Source of the DNA: Gemmataceae bacterium
GTDB lineage: Bacteria > Planctomycetota > Planctomycetia > Gemmatales > Gemmataceae
Direction: 5' to 3'
Assembly: GCA_022842245.1 (NCBI GenBank)
Contig: JALHPZ010000008.1
Location: 62,001-126,000 of the forward strand
DNA length: 64,000 nt
The notes under the pieces were generated by a model. It was not told the origin of the DNA. It saw only the letters and a list, made by a program, of their open reading frames with translations, and ran no database searches. Positions 33,692 to 43,520 of the stretch are shown here, piece after piece (positions within the stretch are counted from its first letter, which is position 1; every line of letters starts with the position of its first letter). The position numbers were made by a program, and so were the translations under genes.

Positions 33692-34510
33692 TTACCGGAT
33701 CCATTCATCAATCTTCAAATGTCGATAACCACCGTAACTGGAGAGCGGCTGATAATACTGGCAGCCTTCGAAGAAATAGTGCGTCACCTGGCTGTGCCGG
33801 GTTCTCGATTTGTCGATGTGCGTGCCGCCGCCATGCAGCAGGTTCGAGGCCCAGATCAGCGCCTGCCCCTTTTTCAAGATGGCGTGGCTTGGTTCGAGTT
33901 TGCGATCCCGGACGATTTTCTCGATGTAGTCTTCGTAGAGCGGGTAGTGAGACGGGCCGGGGCCGGGGGCCACGTCCTCCATCGTGACGACGGGGAGACG
34001 GTGGCTTCCAGGATAGTAGACGAGTGCGCCGTTGCCGCGGTCGATGTCTTCGAGCGCCACCCAGACGCCGCACATGTAGGTTGGCGGATCGGAGGCGAAG
34101 TGGATCACATCCGAATGGACGCGCTGTTCGGTTCCGATGGGGAAGTTGAGGGTCTGGAACGGGCGGGGCTTGCGGCCATAAAGTTGCCGGAGCGCGCGAA
34201 GCACACGTGGAGCGAGCGCGATTGATCGGACCGCCCGGCTGATTTTCCAACCGTCGAAGACTCGGCTCCCATGGTGCAGGTTCGATTTCATGTCCGGGTG
34301 GTCCGCGAGTTCCGCGATGGCGGCGTCGAGGTCCCGCTCCGGGATGCCAGGGTCAATGATCAGGTGGCCGGAATCGTGGAATTGGCCATACTCGGCGTCG
34401 CTGAGGACCGGCCGACTCCGCCGGGAAAAATCGAGGAGTCTTTGTACACCCGGTAATTGTCGGATCGCCCCGCGCATCCGGTGGCGCAGGCCCAGCATGG
34501 CCATCGACAT
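33692..34510 (-). CDS. phytanoyl-CoA dioxygenase family protein
   Basis: A 272-residue Fe(II)/2-oxoglutarate-dependent oxygenase of the PhyH family. The metal triad is visible as HSD (in QRVHSDVIHF) and the later histidine in LLHGGG, and an Arg for 2-oxoglutarate follows. PhyH relatives hydroxylate branched lipids or small molecules; substrate unknown. The ATG at 34510 follows a GGGGGGA ribosome-binding-like sequence; the upstream TTG at 34525 is less likely. It sits between polyprenyl synthase and aldehyde dehydrogenase, which suggests work on isoprenoid lipids. Confidence 0.85.
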   Translation of the reverse strand: MSMAMLGLRHRMRGAIRQLPGVQRLLDFSRRSRPVLSDAEYGQFHDSGHLIIDPGIPERDLDAAIAELADHPDMKSNLHHGSRVFDGWKISRAVRSIALAPRVLRALRQLYGRKPRPFQTLNFPIGTEQRVHSDVIHFASDPPTYMCGVWVALEDIDRGNGALVYYPGSHRLPVVTMEDVAPGPGPSHYPLYEDYIEKIVRDRKLEPSHAILKKGQALIWASNLLHGGGTHIDKSRTRHSQVTHYFFEGCQYYQPLSSYGGYRHLKIDEWIR

Positions 34511-34594
34511 GATCGTTCCCCCCAACCCGCTTCGATACCCCCTTCGGCCAAGTAGCCTTGAATCCTTGATGTGTCAATACCACCCAAACAAAGC

Positions 34595-35575
34595 TTACGT
34601 CTCCCGTCGCATGGCCCACTCGGTCAATGATTCCAGTATGCTCCGGCACTCGCCCGGCGGCAGACAGTCGAGTTCCGACCGTGACCGCTTGGCGTGGTCC
34701 GCAGCCACTTTCGCGGCACTGTCGATCGCGCCGGTTCGTGCGATCGCGGATTGGATCACCTTCCGGTCGCCGCGCGTGATTGCGTCGCGCACGGTTTCCG
34801 GATCGGGGTGCCGGGCCAAACAGTGGATCAGGGGCAGCGTAAGCTTGCGTTCGTCGAGGTCGGTGCCGAGCGTCTTGCCGGTCTTCGTCTCGTCGCCGGC
34901 GAGATCGAGGATGTCGTCGGCGATCTGGAACGCAATGCCGAGGTGCCGGCCGTAGCTGGCGAGTTTGTCGGCGACGTACTCGGTGGCACCGGCATAATGC
35001 GCCCCGAGGCGGCCGGCGACTTCGGTCAGCGCGGCGGTCTTGCCGTCGACGATGGCGTAGTAGTCGGCTTCCGTCAGGTGCAGGTTCCCGCGTTCGCTCA
35101 CCTGCCGCAACTCGCCGGCACAGACGCGGGTCGTCGATTCGCCGATCCATTCACACGCCCGGCGGTCGACGCGGCTGGCCAGAAGGTACGCCTGCGAGAA
35201 CAGCATGTCGCCCAGCAGGATGCTGATCTTGTTCCCCCACTGAGCATTGATGGTGCTGGCGTGGCGGCGGACGGCGGCCTCGTCGAGCACGTCGTCGTGG
35301 ACGAGCGTGGCCGTGTGAATCATCTCCAGCGAGGCGGCGAGGATGTGATGGCGTTCGTTCACGGGGCCGTTCGCCTTCGCGGCGAGCAGGAGGATCGCAG
35401 GGCGGAGCCGTTTGCCGCGATAGTGCTTGAGGTGTTCGATGAGCGTGGCGAACGGGGTGCGATAGCCATCGAGGGCGGAGTCGAAGATTGCGTCGGCGGC
35501 GTCGAGGTCCGCGATGATGGGCACGAAGTTCAACGCAGAGGATTTGGCCGGCTTGGCCGGACGGACGGCGGTCAT
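34595..35575 (-). CDS. trans-type polyprenyl diphosphate synthase
   Basis: A 326-residue all-helical prenyltransferase that extends isopentenyl chains, probably for the quinone side chain (octaprenyl/heptaprenyl type). The first aspartate-rich motif is LVHDDVLDEA near residue 91, and the second is QIADDILDLAGDE near residue 216. Lys/Arg residues before the first motif (GKRLRPAILLL) bind pyrophosphate. No small GGPP-synthase-type insert is seen. It lies 12 bp after moaC on the minus strand. Chain length cannot be read with confidence. Confidence 0.88.
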   Translation of the reverse strand: MTAVRPAKPAKSSALNFVPIIADLDAADAIFDSALDGYRTPFATLIEHLKHYRGKRLRPAILLLAAKANGPVNERHHILAASLEMIHTATLVHDDVLDEAAVRRHASTINAQWGNKISILLGDMLFSQAYLLASRVDRRACEWIGESTTRVCAGELRQVSERGNLHLTEADYYAIVDGKTAALTEVAGRLGAHYAGATEYVADKLASYGRHLGIAFQIADDILDLAGDETKTGKTLGTDLDERKLTLPLIHCLARHPDPETVRDAITRGDRKVIQSAIARTGAIDSAAKVAADHAKRSRSELDCLPPGECRSILESLTEWAMRRET

Positions 35576-35587
35576 GGCGGTTCCGGG

Positions 35588-36076
35588 CTACTCGGCGCCG
35601 CGTCGGAAGTCGCCGGACTGGCCGCCCGACTTCGCTTCCAACCGCACGCGCTCGATGGTCATCCCGCGATCCACGGCCTTGCACATGTCGTAGACCGTCA
35701 GGGCTGCCACGGTAACCGCAGCCAGGGCCTCCATTTCAACACCGGTGCGGCCGAAAATCCGCGCCGTCGCCGTGATGGCGAGCAGGGCGGGATCGTCCGG
35801 CCAGGAAAAATCGACCGAAACGGACGAGAGCGCGAGCGGGTGGCACAGGGGGATGAGATCGCCGGTCTTCTTGGCGGCCTGGATGCCGGCGATGCGGGCG
35901 ACGGCGAGGACGTCGCCCTTCTTCGACGCCGTGCCGGCCTGGATTTTCGCGCGGGTGGCGGGGTCCATGCGAACGAGGGCGGCCGCCGTCGCGGATCGCT
36001 CGGTTTCGGGCTTGCCGCCCACGTCCACCATGCGGGCCGCGCCGGCGGCGTCGAAGTGCGTGAAACCGTCAGGCAC
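35588..36076 (-). CDS. moaC: cyclic pyranopterin monophosphate synthase
   Basis: MoaC makes cyclic pyranopterin monophosphate in molybdenum cofactor synthesis. The 162-residue protein has the full set of family motifs: [13 protein letters not shown] at the start, [30 protein letters not shown] and [19 protein letters not shown]. The start is a GTG at 36076, overlapping the end of the upstream small gene by eight bases; this gives exact family length. No other molybdopterin gene is in the window. Confidence 0.93.
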   Translation of the reverse strand: MPDGFTHFDAAGAARMVDVGGKPETERSATAAALVRMDPATRAKIQAGTASKKGDVLAVARIAGIQAAKKTGDLIPLCHPLALSSVSVDFSWPDDPALLAITATARIFGRTGVEMEALAAVTVAALTVYDMCKAVDRGMTIERVRLEAKSGGQSGDFRRGAE

Positions 36077-36374
36077 GGTCGGCTCCGGCGGAGGGCGAGA
36101 AGGAACGGCGATCGTCCGACATCGAAACCACCAGGTCGAGTAGGAGCCGGTCTTCGTGGGACACGAGTTGTCGGAGTTCGCCATCCGGTACGGCGCGGAC
36201 GAGGCCGGACCAGGCGTGACCGATCCGGTCGCCGAGTTCCGGCGGAATCGTTGTCAACAGGCCGGTCACGGCGCCAAGCCCTTGGGAATCGTGCACGTAA
36301 TCGTGGATCGCGGGCCGAAACGGATCCAGCAATTCCATCAGCGTTCGGACCGGGTTCGCATGCGGCAACGTCAT
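36069..36374 (-). CDS. small hypothetical protein coupled to moaC
   Basis: A 101-residue protein of unknown function. It is helical with no signal or membrane segment; the centre has [14 protein letters not shown] and IGHAWSGLV. Eight bases of overlap with moaC imply coupled translation, which supports its being a real gene. No motif for cofactor synthesis is recognised. Confidence 0.6.
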   Translation of the reverse strand: MTLPHANPVRTLMELLDPFRPAIHDYVHDSQGLGAVTGLLTTIPPELGDRIGHAWSGLVRAVPDGELRQLVSHEDRLLLDLVVSMSDDRRSFSPSAGADRA

Positions 36375-36676
36375 CCGCGTCCCTCCTGGAACGGATCGTC
36401 ACGATGGGGCGAGTGGCGTGCGGACTACGATAGCCGGGCCGTAGCGGGCGGACAGCCTGCATCGCCGATCAAACTGGCTTCATGGTCGGAAAGTTCGACG
36501 CGGCAGGTGGCGAGATCGGGTCGTTGTTCGGGCGTTGCGGAATGGCAGAACGATGAGTCTTGGGGATTTTCCGTTAGACGCGACGGCTCGGAATGTGATA
36601 ACCTTGTACCTGCGGGCACGGAGTTCCATTTCTTCTCGCCTGCAATTTCCTTTTTCCATTCTTCGTAGGTACACTG
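36375..36676. other. intergenic region between divergent genes
   Basis: About 300 bp separate the moaC-type operon (minus) from the DUF1559 gene (plus). The stretch near 36580-36670 is pyrimidine-rich (TTTCCTTTTTCCATTC) and may hold the DUF1559 promoter, but no pair of boxes is convincing. No gene is supported. Confidence 0.4.
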
Positions 36677-37735
36677 ATGTCCTCTCTCTCTCCAAATCGA
36701 CGAAAGGGGTTCACACTGATCGAACTCCTGGTCGTCATCGCGATCATCGCGATCCTGATCGGTTTGCTGTTGCCGGCCGTGCAGAAGGTGCGCGAAGCGG
36801 CCGCCCGTGCGAAGTGCACGAACAACCTCAAGCAGATCGGTCTCGCCCTGCACTCGTACCACGACTCGAACGGGTATCAGGTTCCCGGCACGACGCAGGA
36901 CCAGCAGCCGTGGGGGCCGGGCGCTTCGAACTGGGGTGCGTCATGGATGATCTACATCCTTCCGTTCATCGAGCAGAATGCGCTGTACGGCCAACTGGTC
37001 ATCGGCGGCGGCACGGGCTACGGCAACACGGCCAACGGTGCCCGCTACAATAACGTCAAGATCCCGATCTATCGTTGCCCCTCGTCGCCGTTGCCGGAAA
37101 CGACCACCAGCACCGTTCCCGGCGGTACGGCAGGCCAGATGATGATGCCGACCTACGTCGCCATCGCGGGTGCCGCGAACAACGTCATCCCAACCGCGCT
37201 CTTTAATGAAATCCGTTACCGCACCCCTGGCACGGCCGCGGGGTGTTGTTCCGGTGGCATTATCGGCGGCGGCGGACCGATGCCCTCGAACATGAAGCTC
37301 ACTTTCGCGAGCATCACGGACGGCTTGAGCAACACGATGTACATCAGCGAACAAGGCGATTTCATGTACACGCTTGATAACTCCAAGCAAGCGTGGAATG
37401 CCGCCGGGCCGCATGGCTGGACCATCGGCTGGGGGACCACCTTCCAGGTGAACAGCACGACGGCCGGCTCCGACAATCGCGCGTTCAACACGACGACCGT
37501 TCGCTATCAGATCAATCAGAAGCGAGGCTGGCCGAACGCGCCGGGCAACTGCGGCACGACGGGCGTTTGCGACAACGCCAGCCACAACGTCCCCCTGAAC
37601 TCCGCACACAGCGGCGGCGTCATCGGGCTGTTTGGCGACGGCAGCGTGCGGTTCCTCCGCGATTCGCTGCAACTGCAAACGCTCGGTCAGATCTCCACGC
37701 GGGACGATGGCGGAACGCCGTCGGATCTGAACTGA
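36677..37735 (+). CDS. DUF1559 prepilin-type protein
   Basis: A 352-residue planctomycete-specific DUF1559 protein. The class III signal is textbook: [27 protein letters not shown], with prepilin peptidase expected to cut before FTLIE. The conserved [25 protein letters not shown] follows. The C-terminal segment [19 protein letters not shown] is also typical. Planctomycetes carry many copies; they probably form pseudopilus or surface fibres, but the role is not established. The next gene encodes a small lipoprotein, a frequent partner. Confidence 0.95.
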   Translation: MSSLSPNRRKGFTLIELLVVIAIIAILIGLLLPAVQKVREAAARAKCTNNLKQIGLALHSYHDSNGYQVPGTTQDQQPWGPGASNWGASWMIYILPFIEQNALYGQLVIGGGTGYGNTANGARYNNVKIPIYRCPSSPLPETTTSTVPGGTAGQMMMPTYVAIAGAANNVIPTALFNEIRYRTPGTAAGCCSGGIIGGGGPMPSNMKLTFASITDGLSNTMYISEQGDFMYTLDNSKQAWNAAGPHGWTIGWGTTFQVNSTTAGSDNRAFNTTTVRYQINQKRGWPNAPGNCGTTGVCDNASHNVPLNSAHSGGVIGLFGDGSVRFLRDSLQLQTLGQISTRDDGGTPSDLN

Positions 37736-37821
37736 CCGCGACACACTCCTACGAACGGCCGCGTAGACCTCGTGTCTTCGCGGCCCCCTTTTTTCACCCC
37801 TTCAACACTCGGATCACTCGA

Positions 37822-38232
37822 ATGCGCAAGTTCCTGTCTGGAATGGCCCTCGTGGCCCTGTCGACGGTTATCGTTGGCTGCGGCGGCCCGCCGGCCCCGA
37901 AAATGGCCACGGTGAAAGGCAAAATCAACATCGACGCCAGCCCGCTCGCGTCCGGCAAAATCGCCTTCGAAGGCACCGATGGCACGCCGCCGATCATTCT
38001 CGACATCAAAAATGGCGTCTACGAAGGGCAGGTCACCGTCGGCCCGAAAACCATCCGCATCATGTCCTACAAAACCGTCGCGATGCCGAAGACGGGCATG
38101 ACCGGGCCGGAGTATGACAACCAGAAGATCGAGGAGAACATCATCCCCGCCCGGTACAATACCGAGTCGAAAACCGTCAAGGAAATCGTGGAAGGTACTA
38201 ACGAGATCGATCTTGGCGTTACCGCCAAGTAA
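37822..38232 (+). CDS. small lipoprotein paired with a DUF1559 gene
   Basis: A 136-residue secreted protein with a lipobox (VIVGCGG, cysteine near residue 20). The mature part is a short beta-sandwich: VKGKINIDASPLASGKIAFEG, as in planctomycete 'carboxypeptidase regulatory-like' lipoproteins that follow DUF1559 genes. It would sit in the outer or inner membrane. The ATG at 37822 is 87 bp after the DUF1559 stop. Confidence 0.8.
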   Translation: MRKFLSGMALVALSTVIVGCGGPPAPKMATVKGKINIDASPLASGKIAFEGTDGTPPIILDIKNGVYEGQVTVGPKTIRIMSYKTVAMPKTGMTGPEYDNQKIEENIIPARYNTESKTVKEIVEGTNEIDLGVTAK

Positions 38233-38285
38233 TTGCTTCGTCGAACTTCCACCGTCGGCCGGTCTTTCACCCCAACCCGCTCGCC

Positions 38286-39341
38286 ATGGCTCGACGACCG
38301 TCTCGCAGAATCGTCTTCGGATCGATCCTCGGCATGGTCGTCCTGCTCGGCGGGTTGGCGGTCCCTTCCATCCAGCGATTTCGACGGCTGGACTCGATTC
38401 GTGATGCCTTGCAGGCTCGCGACCTCGCGACAGCTTACGCCTTGCTGAACGATCACCTCCGCCGCGAACCCACCGATTCCGAGGCCGAACTCGACGCCGC
38501 CCGAACCGCGCGTCGACTCGATGACTTCGACGCCTCCGACCGCCACTTGAAGCGGTACGAATCGTTGGGGGGATCGAGCGAGGAAGTCCGGCTCGAACGC
38601 CGCCTTCGCGCCTCGCAGTCCGGCTCCATGGACGGTGCTTCCGGTGCCTTGAAGTTCTGCGCGGACCACCCGGACCATCCCTCCACGTCGTTGATGATCG
38701 AAGCCCTGTCGCGGGGATTCCTGGCGGCCGCTCAGCCCGTGCGCGCCCGTGAAGCGATCGAATTGTGGTTGAAGCGCGACCCCCCCATCGCCGACCGGGC
38801 GTACGCGATGGTCCTGCGCGGGCGATCATTCGAGATGCAAGCCGACGTGCCGTCCGCCATCGCCGACTATCGGGCCGCGCTCGCGGTGGACCCCCGTTCC
38901 GACGACGCCCGGTTCGCGCTTGCGGAAATCCTTTCGCGAGAGTCACCGGCCGAAGCCAGACCGCTCTATGAGTATCTGTTGAACAAAGACTATCGTTCAT
39001 TCGAGGTCAGATTGGGCTTTGTTCGTTGTCTCCGTCAGTTGGGGGAATTGGACCGCGCCGCGGCGAAGGTGGCGGAATTGAAACGGGAGCGAGGCGAGTT
39101 CGTGCCGATCCATGTCGAGGCGGCGCGAATCGCACTTGAGCAGGGTCGCGCGGCCGACGCCGAACCGGATCTGGTCTTTGCCTTGGAGCGGGCGCCCCGC
39201 GACCGGGATGCCCACGTGCAAATGGTCCGGTGCCTGCGCGATCTCGGACGCGAGGCCGATGCGCGGAAATGGATCGAACGACTGACAGCACTCGACGCCG
39301 AACTGTTTCGAAACCTTCCGTCCACCGGGACGAAACCGTGA
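38286..39341 (+). CDS. membrane-anchored TPR protein
   Basis: A 351-residue protein with an N-terminal anchor (IVFGSILGMVVLLGGLAV) followed by tetratricopeptide repeats across most of its length, best seen at IADYRAALAVDPRSDDARFALAEILS (near 200-225) and in the last 120 residues. The repeats would be outside the membrane. It overlaps the following CRTAC1 gene by four bases (GTGA), so the two products probably work together. Confidence 0.8.
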   Translation: MARRPSRRIVFGSILGMVVLLGGLAVPSIQRFRRLDSIRDALQARDLATAYALLNDHLRREPTDSEAELDAARTARRLDDFDASDRHLKRYESLGGSSEEVRLERRLRASQSGSMDGASGALKFCADHPDHPSTSLMIEALSRGFLAAAQPVRAREAIELWLKRDPPIADRAYAMVLRGRSFEMQADVPSAIADYRAALAVDPRSDDARFALAEILSRESPAEARPLYEYLLNKDYRSFEVRLGFVRCLRQLGELDRAAAKVAELKRERGEFVPIHVEAARIALEQGRAADAEPDLVFALERAPRDRDAHVQMVRCLRDLGREADARKWIERLTALDAELFRNLPSTGTKP

Positions 39342-41080
39342 CGCGATACCGAGGACCACTTGCCGCTGTCGTTGTACTCGCCCTCGCGGCCGGAGCGGTC
39401 GGATGGTTTCTCCTGAAGTCCAATCCGCCGAGCGGACCGGCGCCTGCCCCGACGGACGAATCTGCCACCGGTCCCGACTGGTTTGTCGACGTCACCGCTC
39501 GCACTGGCATCGCATCCACTTACCGCAACGGCGAGGATGCCAAACTCGCGACGATCCTGGAATCGCTCGGCGGCGGCGGCGCGGCGTTCGACTTCGATGG
39601 CGACGGACGCCTCGACCTCGCCTTCACCGGCGGCGGCTCGCTCGACGGGAAAACCGTTCGCGGCCGGCCCGGCAAACTCTACCGCAATCTTGGCGACTGG
39701 AAGTTCGAGGATGTCACGGAGCGGACTGGCTTCGGCGCGGCCACGGACTTCTACACCCACGGCTTCGCCGTCGCCGACTACGATCGCGACGGGTTCCCCG
39801 ACCTGCTGGTCACGGGGTGGAACCGGCTCGCGCTGCTGCGCAATGTTCCGGGCCGCGATGGCGGTCGGGCGTTCCTCGATGTCTCGGCTGCGGCGAAACT
39901 CCCATCCGATCGCTGGCCGACGGCGGCGGCGTGGGCCGATTTCGACGGCGACGGATTCCCCGATCTCTACGTTTGCCACTACCTTGACTGGACCTTCGCG
40001 AACGATCCCCATTGCCCCGGCACCGGCGAACGCGACGTCTGCGCCCCGCAACGGTTTCAACCGCTGCAACATCGGATCTACCGCAACCTCGGCAATGGAA
40101 CCTTCGAAGACCGCACCGCTTCGGTACCGTTGCGCCCCGACGGCAAGGGGTTGGGCGCGCTGGCGCTGGACCTCGACGGCGATGCACGACCCGACCTGTA
40201 TGTCGCGAACGACGCCGGCGACAATTTCCTCTACCACAACCTCGGCGGGTTCCGCTTCGAGGAGGCCGGCACGTTCGCCGGCGTCGCCGGCGACGACAAC
40301 GGCTTGCACAACGGCAGCATGGGCGTCGACGCGGCCGACTTTGACGGTACGGGGCGGCCCTCCGTGGTCGTCACCAACTTCCAGGGCGAAATCCACGCGC
40401 TGTATCGCAATCTCGACGGTCGGCGGTTCCGGCACGTGTCCCAGGCCGCTGGCCTCGGCCGTATCGGTCGATCCTTCGTTGGCTTCGGCGTGTCGTTCGC
40501 CGACTTCGACCGCGATGGCTGGGAAGATCTCGCGATCGCCAACGGGCACGTGCTGTTGCGGCCCACCGGTTCCACGCACCGCCAACGGCCGCTGCTAATG
40601 CGGAACGAGGAGCACGAGGGCCGACGACAGTTTCGCGGGGTTCCCGGCGCGGGCGGTGAATACTTCCGCTCGCTCCGCCCCGGTCGCGGTCTCGCGGTCG
40701 CCGACCTCGACGACGATGGCTGGCCCGACCTCGTCGTGGTCCACCAGAACGAACCGGCCGCCATCCTGCGCAACGTCGCCGGGGATTCGCACGCAAAGGG
40801 CCGGCACTGGCTGCGGTTGAAGTTGGTTGGGAAGGGCCGGCGCGATCTCGTCGGAACGACTGTCTCTCTCGAAGTGAACGGCCGCACGCTCACCCGGTTC
40901 GTCAAGGGAGGCGGAAGCTATCTCTCCACGTGCGATCCGCGCGTCGATTTCGGCCTTGGCGATGCGACATCGGTCGGAAAGCTCACGGTGAAATGGTCCC
41001 ACGGTGGTCAGCTGACGCTGCAAGGACTTGCCATCGATCAGGAACACGCGATCCGGGAAGATGAGCCGAACGCAAAGTGA
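39338..41080 (+). CDS. CRTAC1-family protein with FG-GAP repeats and ASPIC/UnbV end
   Basis: A 580-residue protein with an N-terminal anchor (PLAAVVVLALAAGAVGWFLL). It then has FG-GAP/VCBS-type calcium-binding blades, each with a DxDxDGxxD loop, for example FDFDGDGRLDL, ADYDRDGFPDLL, ADFDGDGFPDLY and LDLDGDARPDLY, forming a beta-propeller. The last 110 residues match the ASPIC/UnbV domain (LRLKLVGKGRRDLVGTTVSLEVNGR). The GTG at 39338 overlaps the TPR stop and is favoured over the upstream ATG, which lies inside the TPR gene. Such proteins are common at planctomycete surfaces; the function is unproven. Confidence 0.9.
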   Translation: MTRYRGPLAAVVVLALAAGAVGWFLLKSNPPSGPAPAPTDESATGPDWFVDVTARTGIASTYRNGEDAKLATILESLGGGGAAFDFDGDGRLDLAFTGGGSLDGKTVRGRPGKLYRNLGDWKFEDVTERTGFGAATDFYTHGFAVADYDRDGFPDLLVTGWNRLALLRNVPGRDGGRAFLDVSAAAKLPSDRWPTAAAWADFDGDGFPDLYVCHYLDWTFANDPHCPGTGERDVCAPQRFQPLQHRIYRNLGNGTFEDRTASVPLRPDGKGLGALALDLDGDARPDLYVANDAGDNFLYHNLGGFRFEEAGTFAGVAGDDNGLHNGSMGVDAADFDGTGRPSVVVTNFQGEIHALYRNLDGRRFRHVSQAAGLGRIGRSFVGFGVSFADFDRDGWEDLAIANGHVLLRPTGSTHRQRPLLMRNEEHEGRRQFRGVPGAGGEYFRSLRPGRGLAVADLDDDGWPDLVVVHQNEPAAILRNVAGDSHAKGRHWLRLKLVGKGRRDLVGTTVSLEVNGRTLTRFVKGGGSYLSTCDPRVDFGLGDATSVGKLTVKWSHGGQLTLQGLAIDQEHAIREDEPNAK

Positions 41081-41083
41081 GGA

Positions 41084-41692
41084 TCAGCGAGAGCCTTCGG
41101 ATCGGACTTGCTCGAGGAGGTCCTGTGCGGCAGCGGCTGCCGTGCGCCCGGAGCCCTCATAGCGCCGGCGGATCGATTGGTCGACCCGTTCACCCCGCAA
41201 GATGAATTCATCGCCTTCGCGAAGCGGTTCACCGACGGTCACGCCGAGCCGTTTCAGCTCGTCGATCGTGCGTTCGAGCGTGGAGGCGTTACGCGTGTCC
41301 TGGAGATAGACCGGTCCCCCGCGTGGTCGTCGGTCGTCGATCGGTTCGTCGGCGCGGACGGACATCAGCGGATCGGATTTTCCCCGGGCGAGCCCGGCAG
41401 CGGTGGTGTTCGGCCCGGTGCGGAACGGGTCGCGGCGATCGCCGGCCGGCAGGTCCGAGGAGAGTCGGTCGTCGTCTTTGCCCGGAGGTACGAGCAGTGG
41501 ATCCGGGCGGCCGCGGGCGTTCTCGCGGCCGGTCGTCGGCAGATCGGTGGCGGGGATGCGATCGCGGCCGAAGAGCGGGTCGCGCGTGCCGTTGCTACCA
41601 CCCTCGCCCTTGAACAGCCGACAGCCGGAACCGAGGCCGGCGAGAACCGCCAGCCCGCAGAACCATACTCGGCAGTAGCGGCGAACGGACAT
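41084..41692 (-). CDS. putative lipoprotein of unknown function
   Basis: A 202-residue protein with a signal peptide ending in a lipobox (LGSGC, cysteine near residue 24). The middle is a disordered Asp/Pro/Gly/Arg-rich stretch with repeated DPLF, DPLL and DPFR motifs (about 38-115), and the C-terminus is helical. It is convergent with the CRTAC1 gene and ends only 3 bp from it. The family is not recognised. Confidence 0.6.
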   Translation of the reverse strand: MSVRRYCRVWFCGLAVLAGLGSGCRLFKGEGGSNGTRDPLFGRDRIPATDLPTTGRENARGRPDPLLVPPGKDDDRLSSDLPAGDRRDPFRTGPNTTAAGLARGKSDPLMSVRADEPIDDRRPRGGPVYLQDTRNASTLERTIDELKRLGVTVGEPLREGDEFILRGERVDQSIRRRYEGSGRTAAAAAQDLLEQVRSEGSR

Positions 41693-41879
41693 CGCGGCGG
41701 CGGTCCCCTGAACTCTCGGACACGAATCCCTAAATTCTTCCCGGTGCCCGTTCGGGAATCCAGCCGACTTGAGTGTTTCGGCGTGTTTGTTTCCCGTGCC
41801 AGCGCGGGATCGTTCCCGACGTAACGACCCTGCGGATCGGGCAAGCTGGGCGCTATACCGACACCTGAGGACGGCTGCA

Positions 41880-42938
41880 ATGGCGGTTCATTCGATCGCG
41901 GTGATTGGCGGGGACGGCATCGGGCCGGAGGTTATCGACCATGCCATGCGGGCGGCGCAGAAAGCCGCCGTCAAGTTCGACAATGCCGAACTGAAGTTCA
42001 ACGTCCTCCCCTGGTCGACGAACTACTACAAGCAACACGGCCGGATGATGCCCGTTGACGGCTGGGAGATCCTGGCGAAGCACGAGGCCATCCTGTTCGG
42101 CGCGGTCGGCAGCCCGGACGTGCCGGACCGGATCACGGTGAACGAACTCCTCCTGCCGATGCGGCGGAAGTTCGATCAATACGTGAACCTGCGGCCGAGC
42201 ATCCTGTACCACGGCGTCCCGTGCCCTCTCGCGGGAAAGAAGCCCGGCGACATCGACATCGTCGTCTACCGTGAGAACACCGAGGGTGAATACGCCCCGG
42301 TCGGCGGGCAGCTCTACGTCGGCATGGAACAAGAGATCGCGGTGCAGACGGGCGTCTTCACCCGCAAGGGGTGCGAGCGCATCCTGCGGGCGGCGTTCGA
42401 AGGGGCGCGGAAGCGGCGGAAGAAGCTCACGAGCATCACGAAGTCCAACGCACAGGTCTTCAGCATGGGTCTGTGGGACGAGGTGTTCGCCGTCGTCCGC
42501 AAGGACTATCCGGACGTGGAGTCGGCCCCGCTGCTCGTGGACGCCGCCGCGATGGACCTCGTGCGCAAACCCGAGACCTTCGACGTGATCGTCGCGAGCA
42601 ATCTCTTCGGCGACATCCTGACCGACCTCGCCGCCGCCGTGACGGGCAGCATCGGCCTGGCGTCCAGCGCGAACATCAACCCGACGAAGCAGTACCCCAG
42701 CATGTTCGAGCCGGTGCACGGTTCCGCGCCCGACATCGCCGGGAAAGGGATCGCGAACCCGCTGGCGGCGATCCTCTCGGCCGCGCTGATGCTGGATCAC
42801 CTGGGCCTGGCGCGCGGGGCGCGGATGCTTCGCGAGTCCGTGGCGGAAGTCCTCAAGGACGGCCGCGTGAAGACGCCCGACCTCGGCGGGAAGGCGACGA
42901 CGACGGACATGGGCGACGCGGTGGTGGCTGCGCTCTAA
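41880..42938 (+). CDS. tartrate/D-malate dehydrogenase-like decarboxylating dehydrogenase
   Basis: A 352-residue member of the isocitrate/isopropylmalate dehydrogenase family. It opens IAVIGGDGIGPEV, with YVNLRPSIL for the substrate arginine, YRENTEGEY, and SNLFGDILTDL with the metal aspartates. HGSAPDIAGKGIANPLA is near the end. The pattern GRMMPVDGWEIL and FGAVGSPDVPDRI is closest to tartrate dehydrogenase/D-malate dehydrogenase (TtuC/DmlA) rather than LeuB, since LeuB usually has a VGGPKW motif at the latter place. No leucine-pathway gene is nearby. Substrate is inferred and not certain. Confidence 0.85.
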   Translation: MAVHSIAVIGGDGIGPEVIDHAMRAAQKAAVKFDNAELKFNVLPWSTNYYKQHGRMMPVDGWEILAKHEAILFGAVGSPDVPDRITVNELLLPMRRKFDQYVNLRPSILYHGVPCPLAGKKPGDIDIVVYRENTEGEYAPVGGQLYVGMEQEIAVQTGVFTRKGCERILRAAFEGARKRRKKLTSITKSNAQVFSMGLWDEVFAVVRKDYPDVESAPLLVDAAAMDLVRKPETFDVIVASNLFGDILTDLAAAVTGSIGLASSANINPTKQYPSMFEPVHGSAPDIAGKGIANPLAAILSAALMLDHLGLARGARMLRESVAEVLKDGRVKTPDLGGKATTTDMGDAVVAAL

Positions 42939-42953
42939 CGGGGAGGGGACGCC

Positions 42954-43511
42954 GTGCCGATCTGGGGCTGGGTCTGCATCGGGTTGACGGTCGTGGCCGT
43001 CATCCTGATTGTCGTGCTCAATATCAAGATGTCGAATGCCCGGAAATACACCCTCGAGAACGGGGAGCCAGTGATCGGCTGGCTGGTGCAGGCCAACAAC
43101 AACCTCTTTGAAAAAGGGATTCAGGACTATCCCGCCGTGGTGTTGATTTCTCCCGATCCGAAATCGGCCGACGACGAGGAATACATGACCGAACTGGCAT
43201 CGGACATCATGTCCTTGAAGGGGGAGGACTGCGACGACGACGATGAGGAGTTCGTTTCGAGCCTCGTGACCGACGAAGCCTATGTGGAAGGGAAACGGAC
43301 GAAGCTGCCGAAATCGTTCGCCGATCGCCCGAACATCTACCTCTGTCACGTTTACATTTACCGGGACGACCTCCCGAAGAAGCGGTTGACCCAGAATTAC
43401 GTCTGTTGTTCGATCATCTGGGACGAACCCGGTACGCTGATCTGCTCGCGACCGTGGAAGGGTCGCAAGAAGTCCAAACGCCGCGACGACGAATACGACG
43501 ATGAGGATTGA
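42954..43511 (+). CDS. single-pass membrane protein of unknown function
   Basis: A 185-residue protein starting at GTG 42954. One N-terminal helix (WVCIGLTVVAVILIVVLNI) is followed by a soluble domain with an acidic cluster (KGEDCDDDDEEF), and the tail is a charged stretch (KGRKKSKRRDDEYDDED). The soluble part contains NNNLFEKGIQDYPAVVLISPDP. It lies 9 bp before the MoxR ATPase, suggesting they are co-expressed. Confidence 0.65.
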   Translation: MPIWGWVCIGLTVVAVILIVVLNIKMSNARKYTLENGEPVIGWLVQANNNLFEKGIQDYPAVVLISPDPKSADDEEYMTELASDIMSLKGEDCDDDDEEFVSSLVTDEAYVEGKRTKLPKSFADRPNIYLCHVYIYRDDLPKKRLTQNYVCCSIIWDEPGTLICSRPWKGRKKSKRRDDEYDDED

Positions 43512-43520
43512 CGGAAAACC

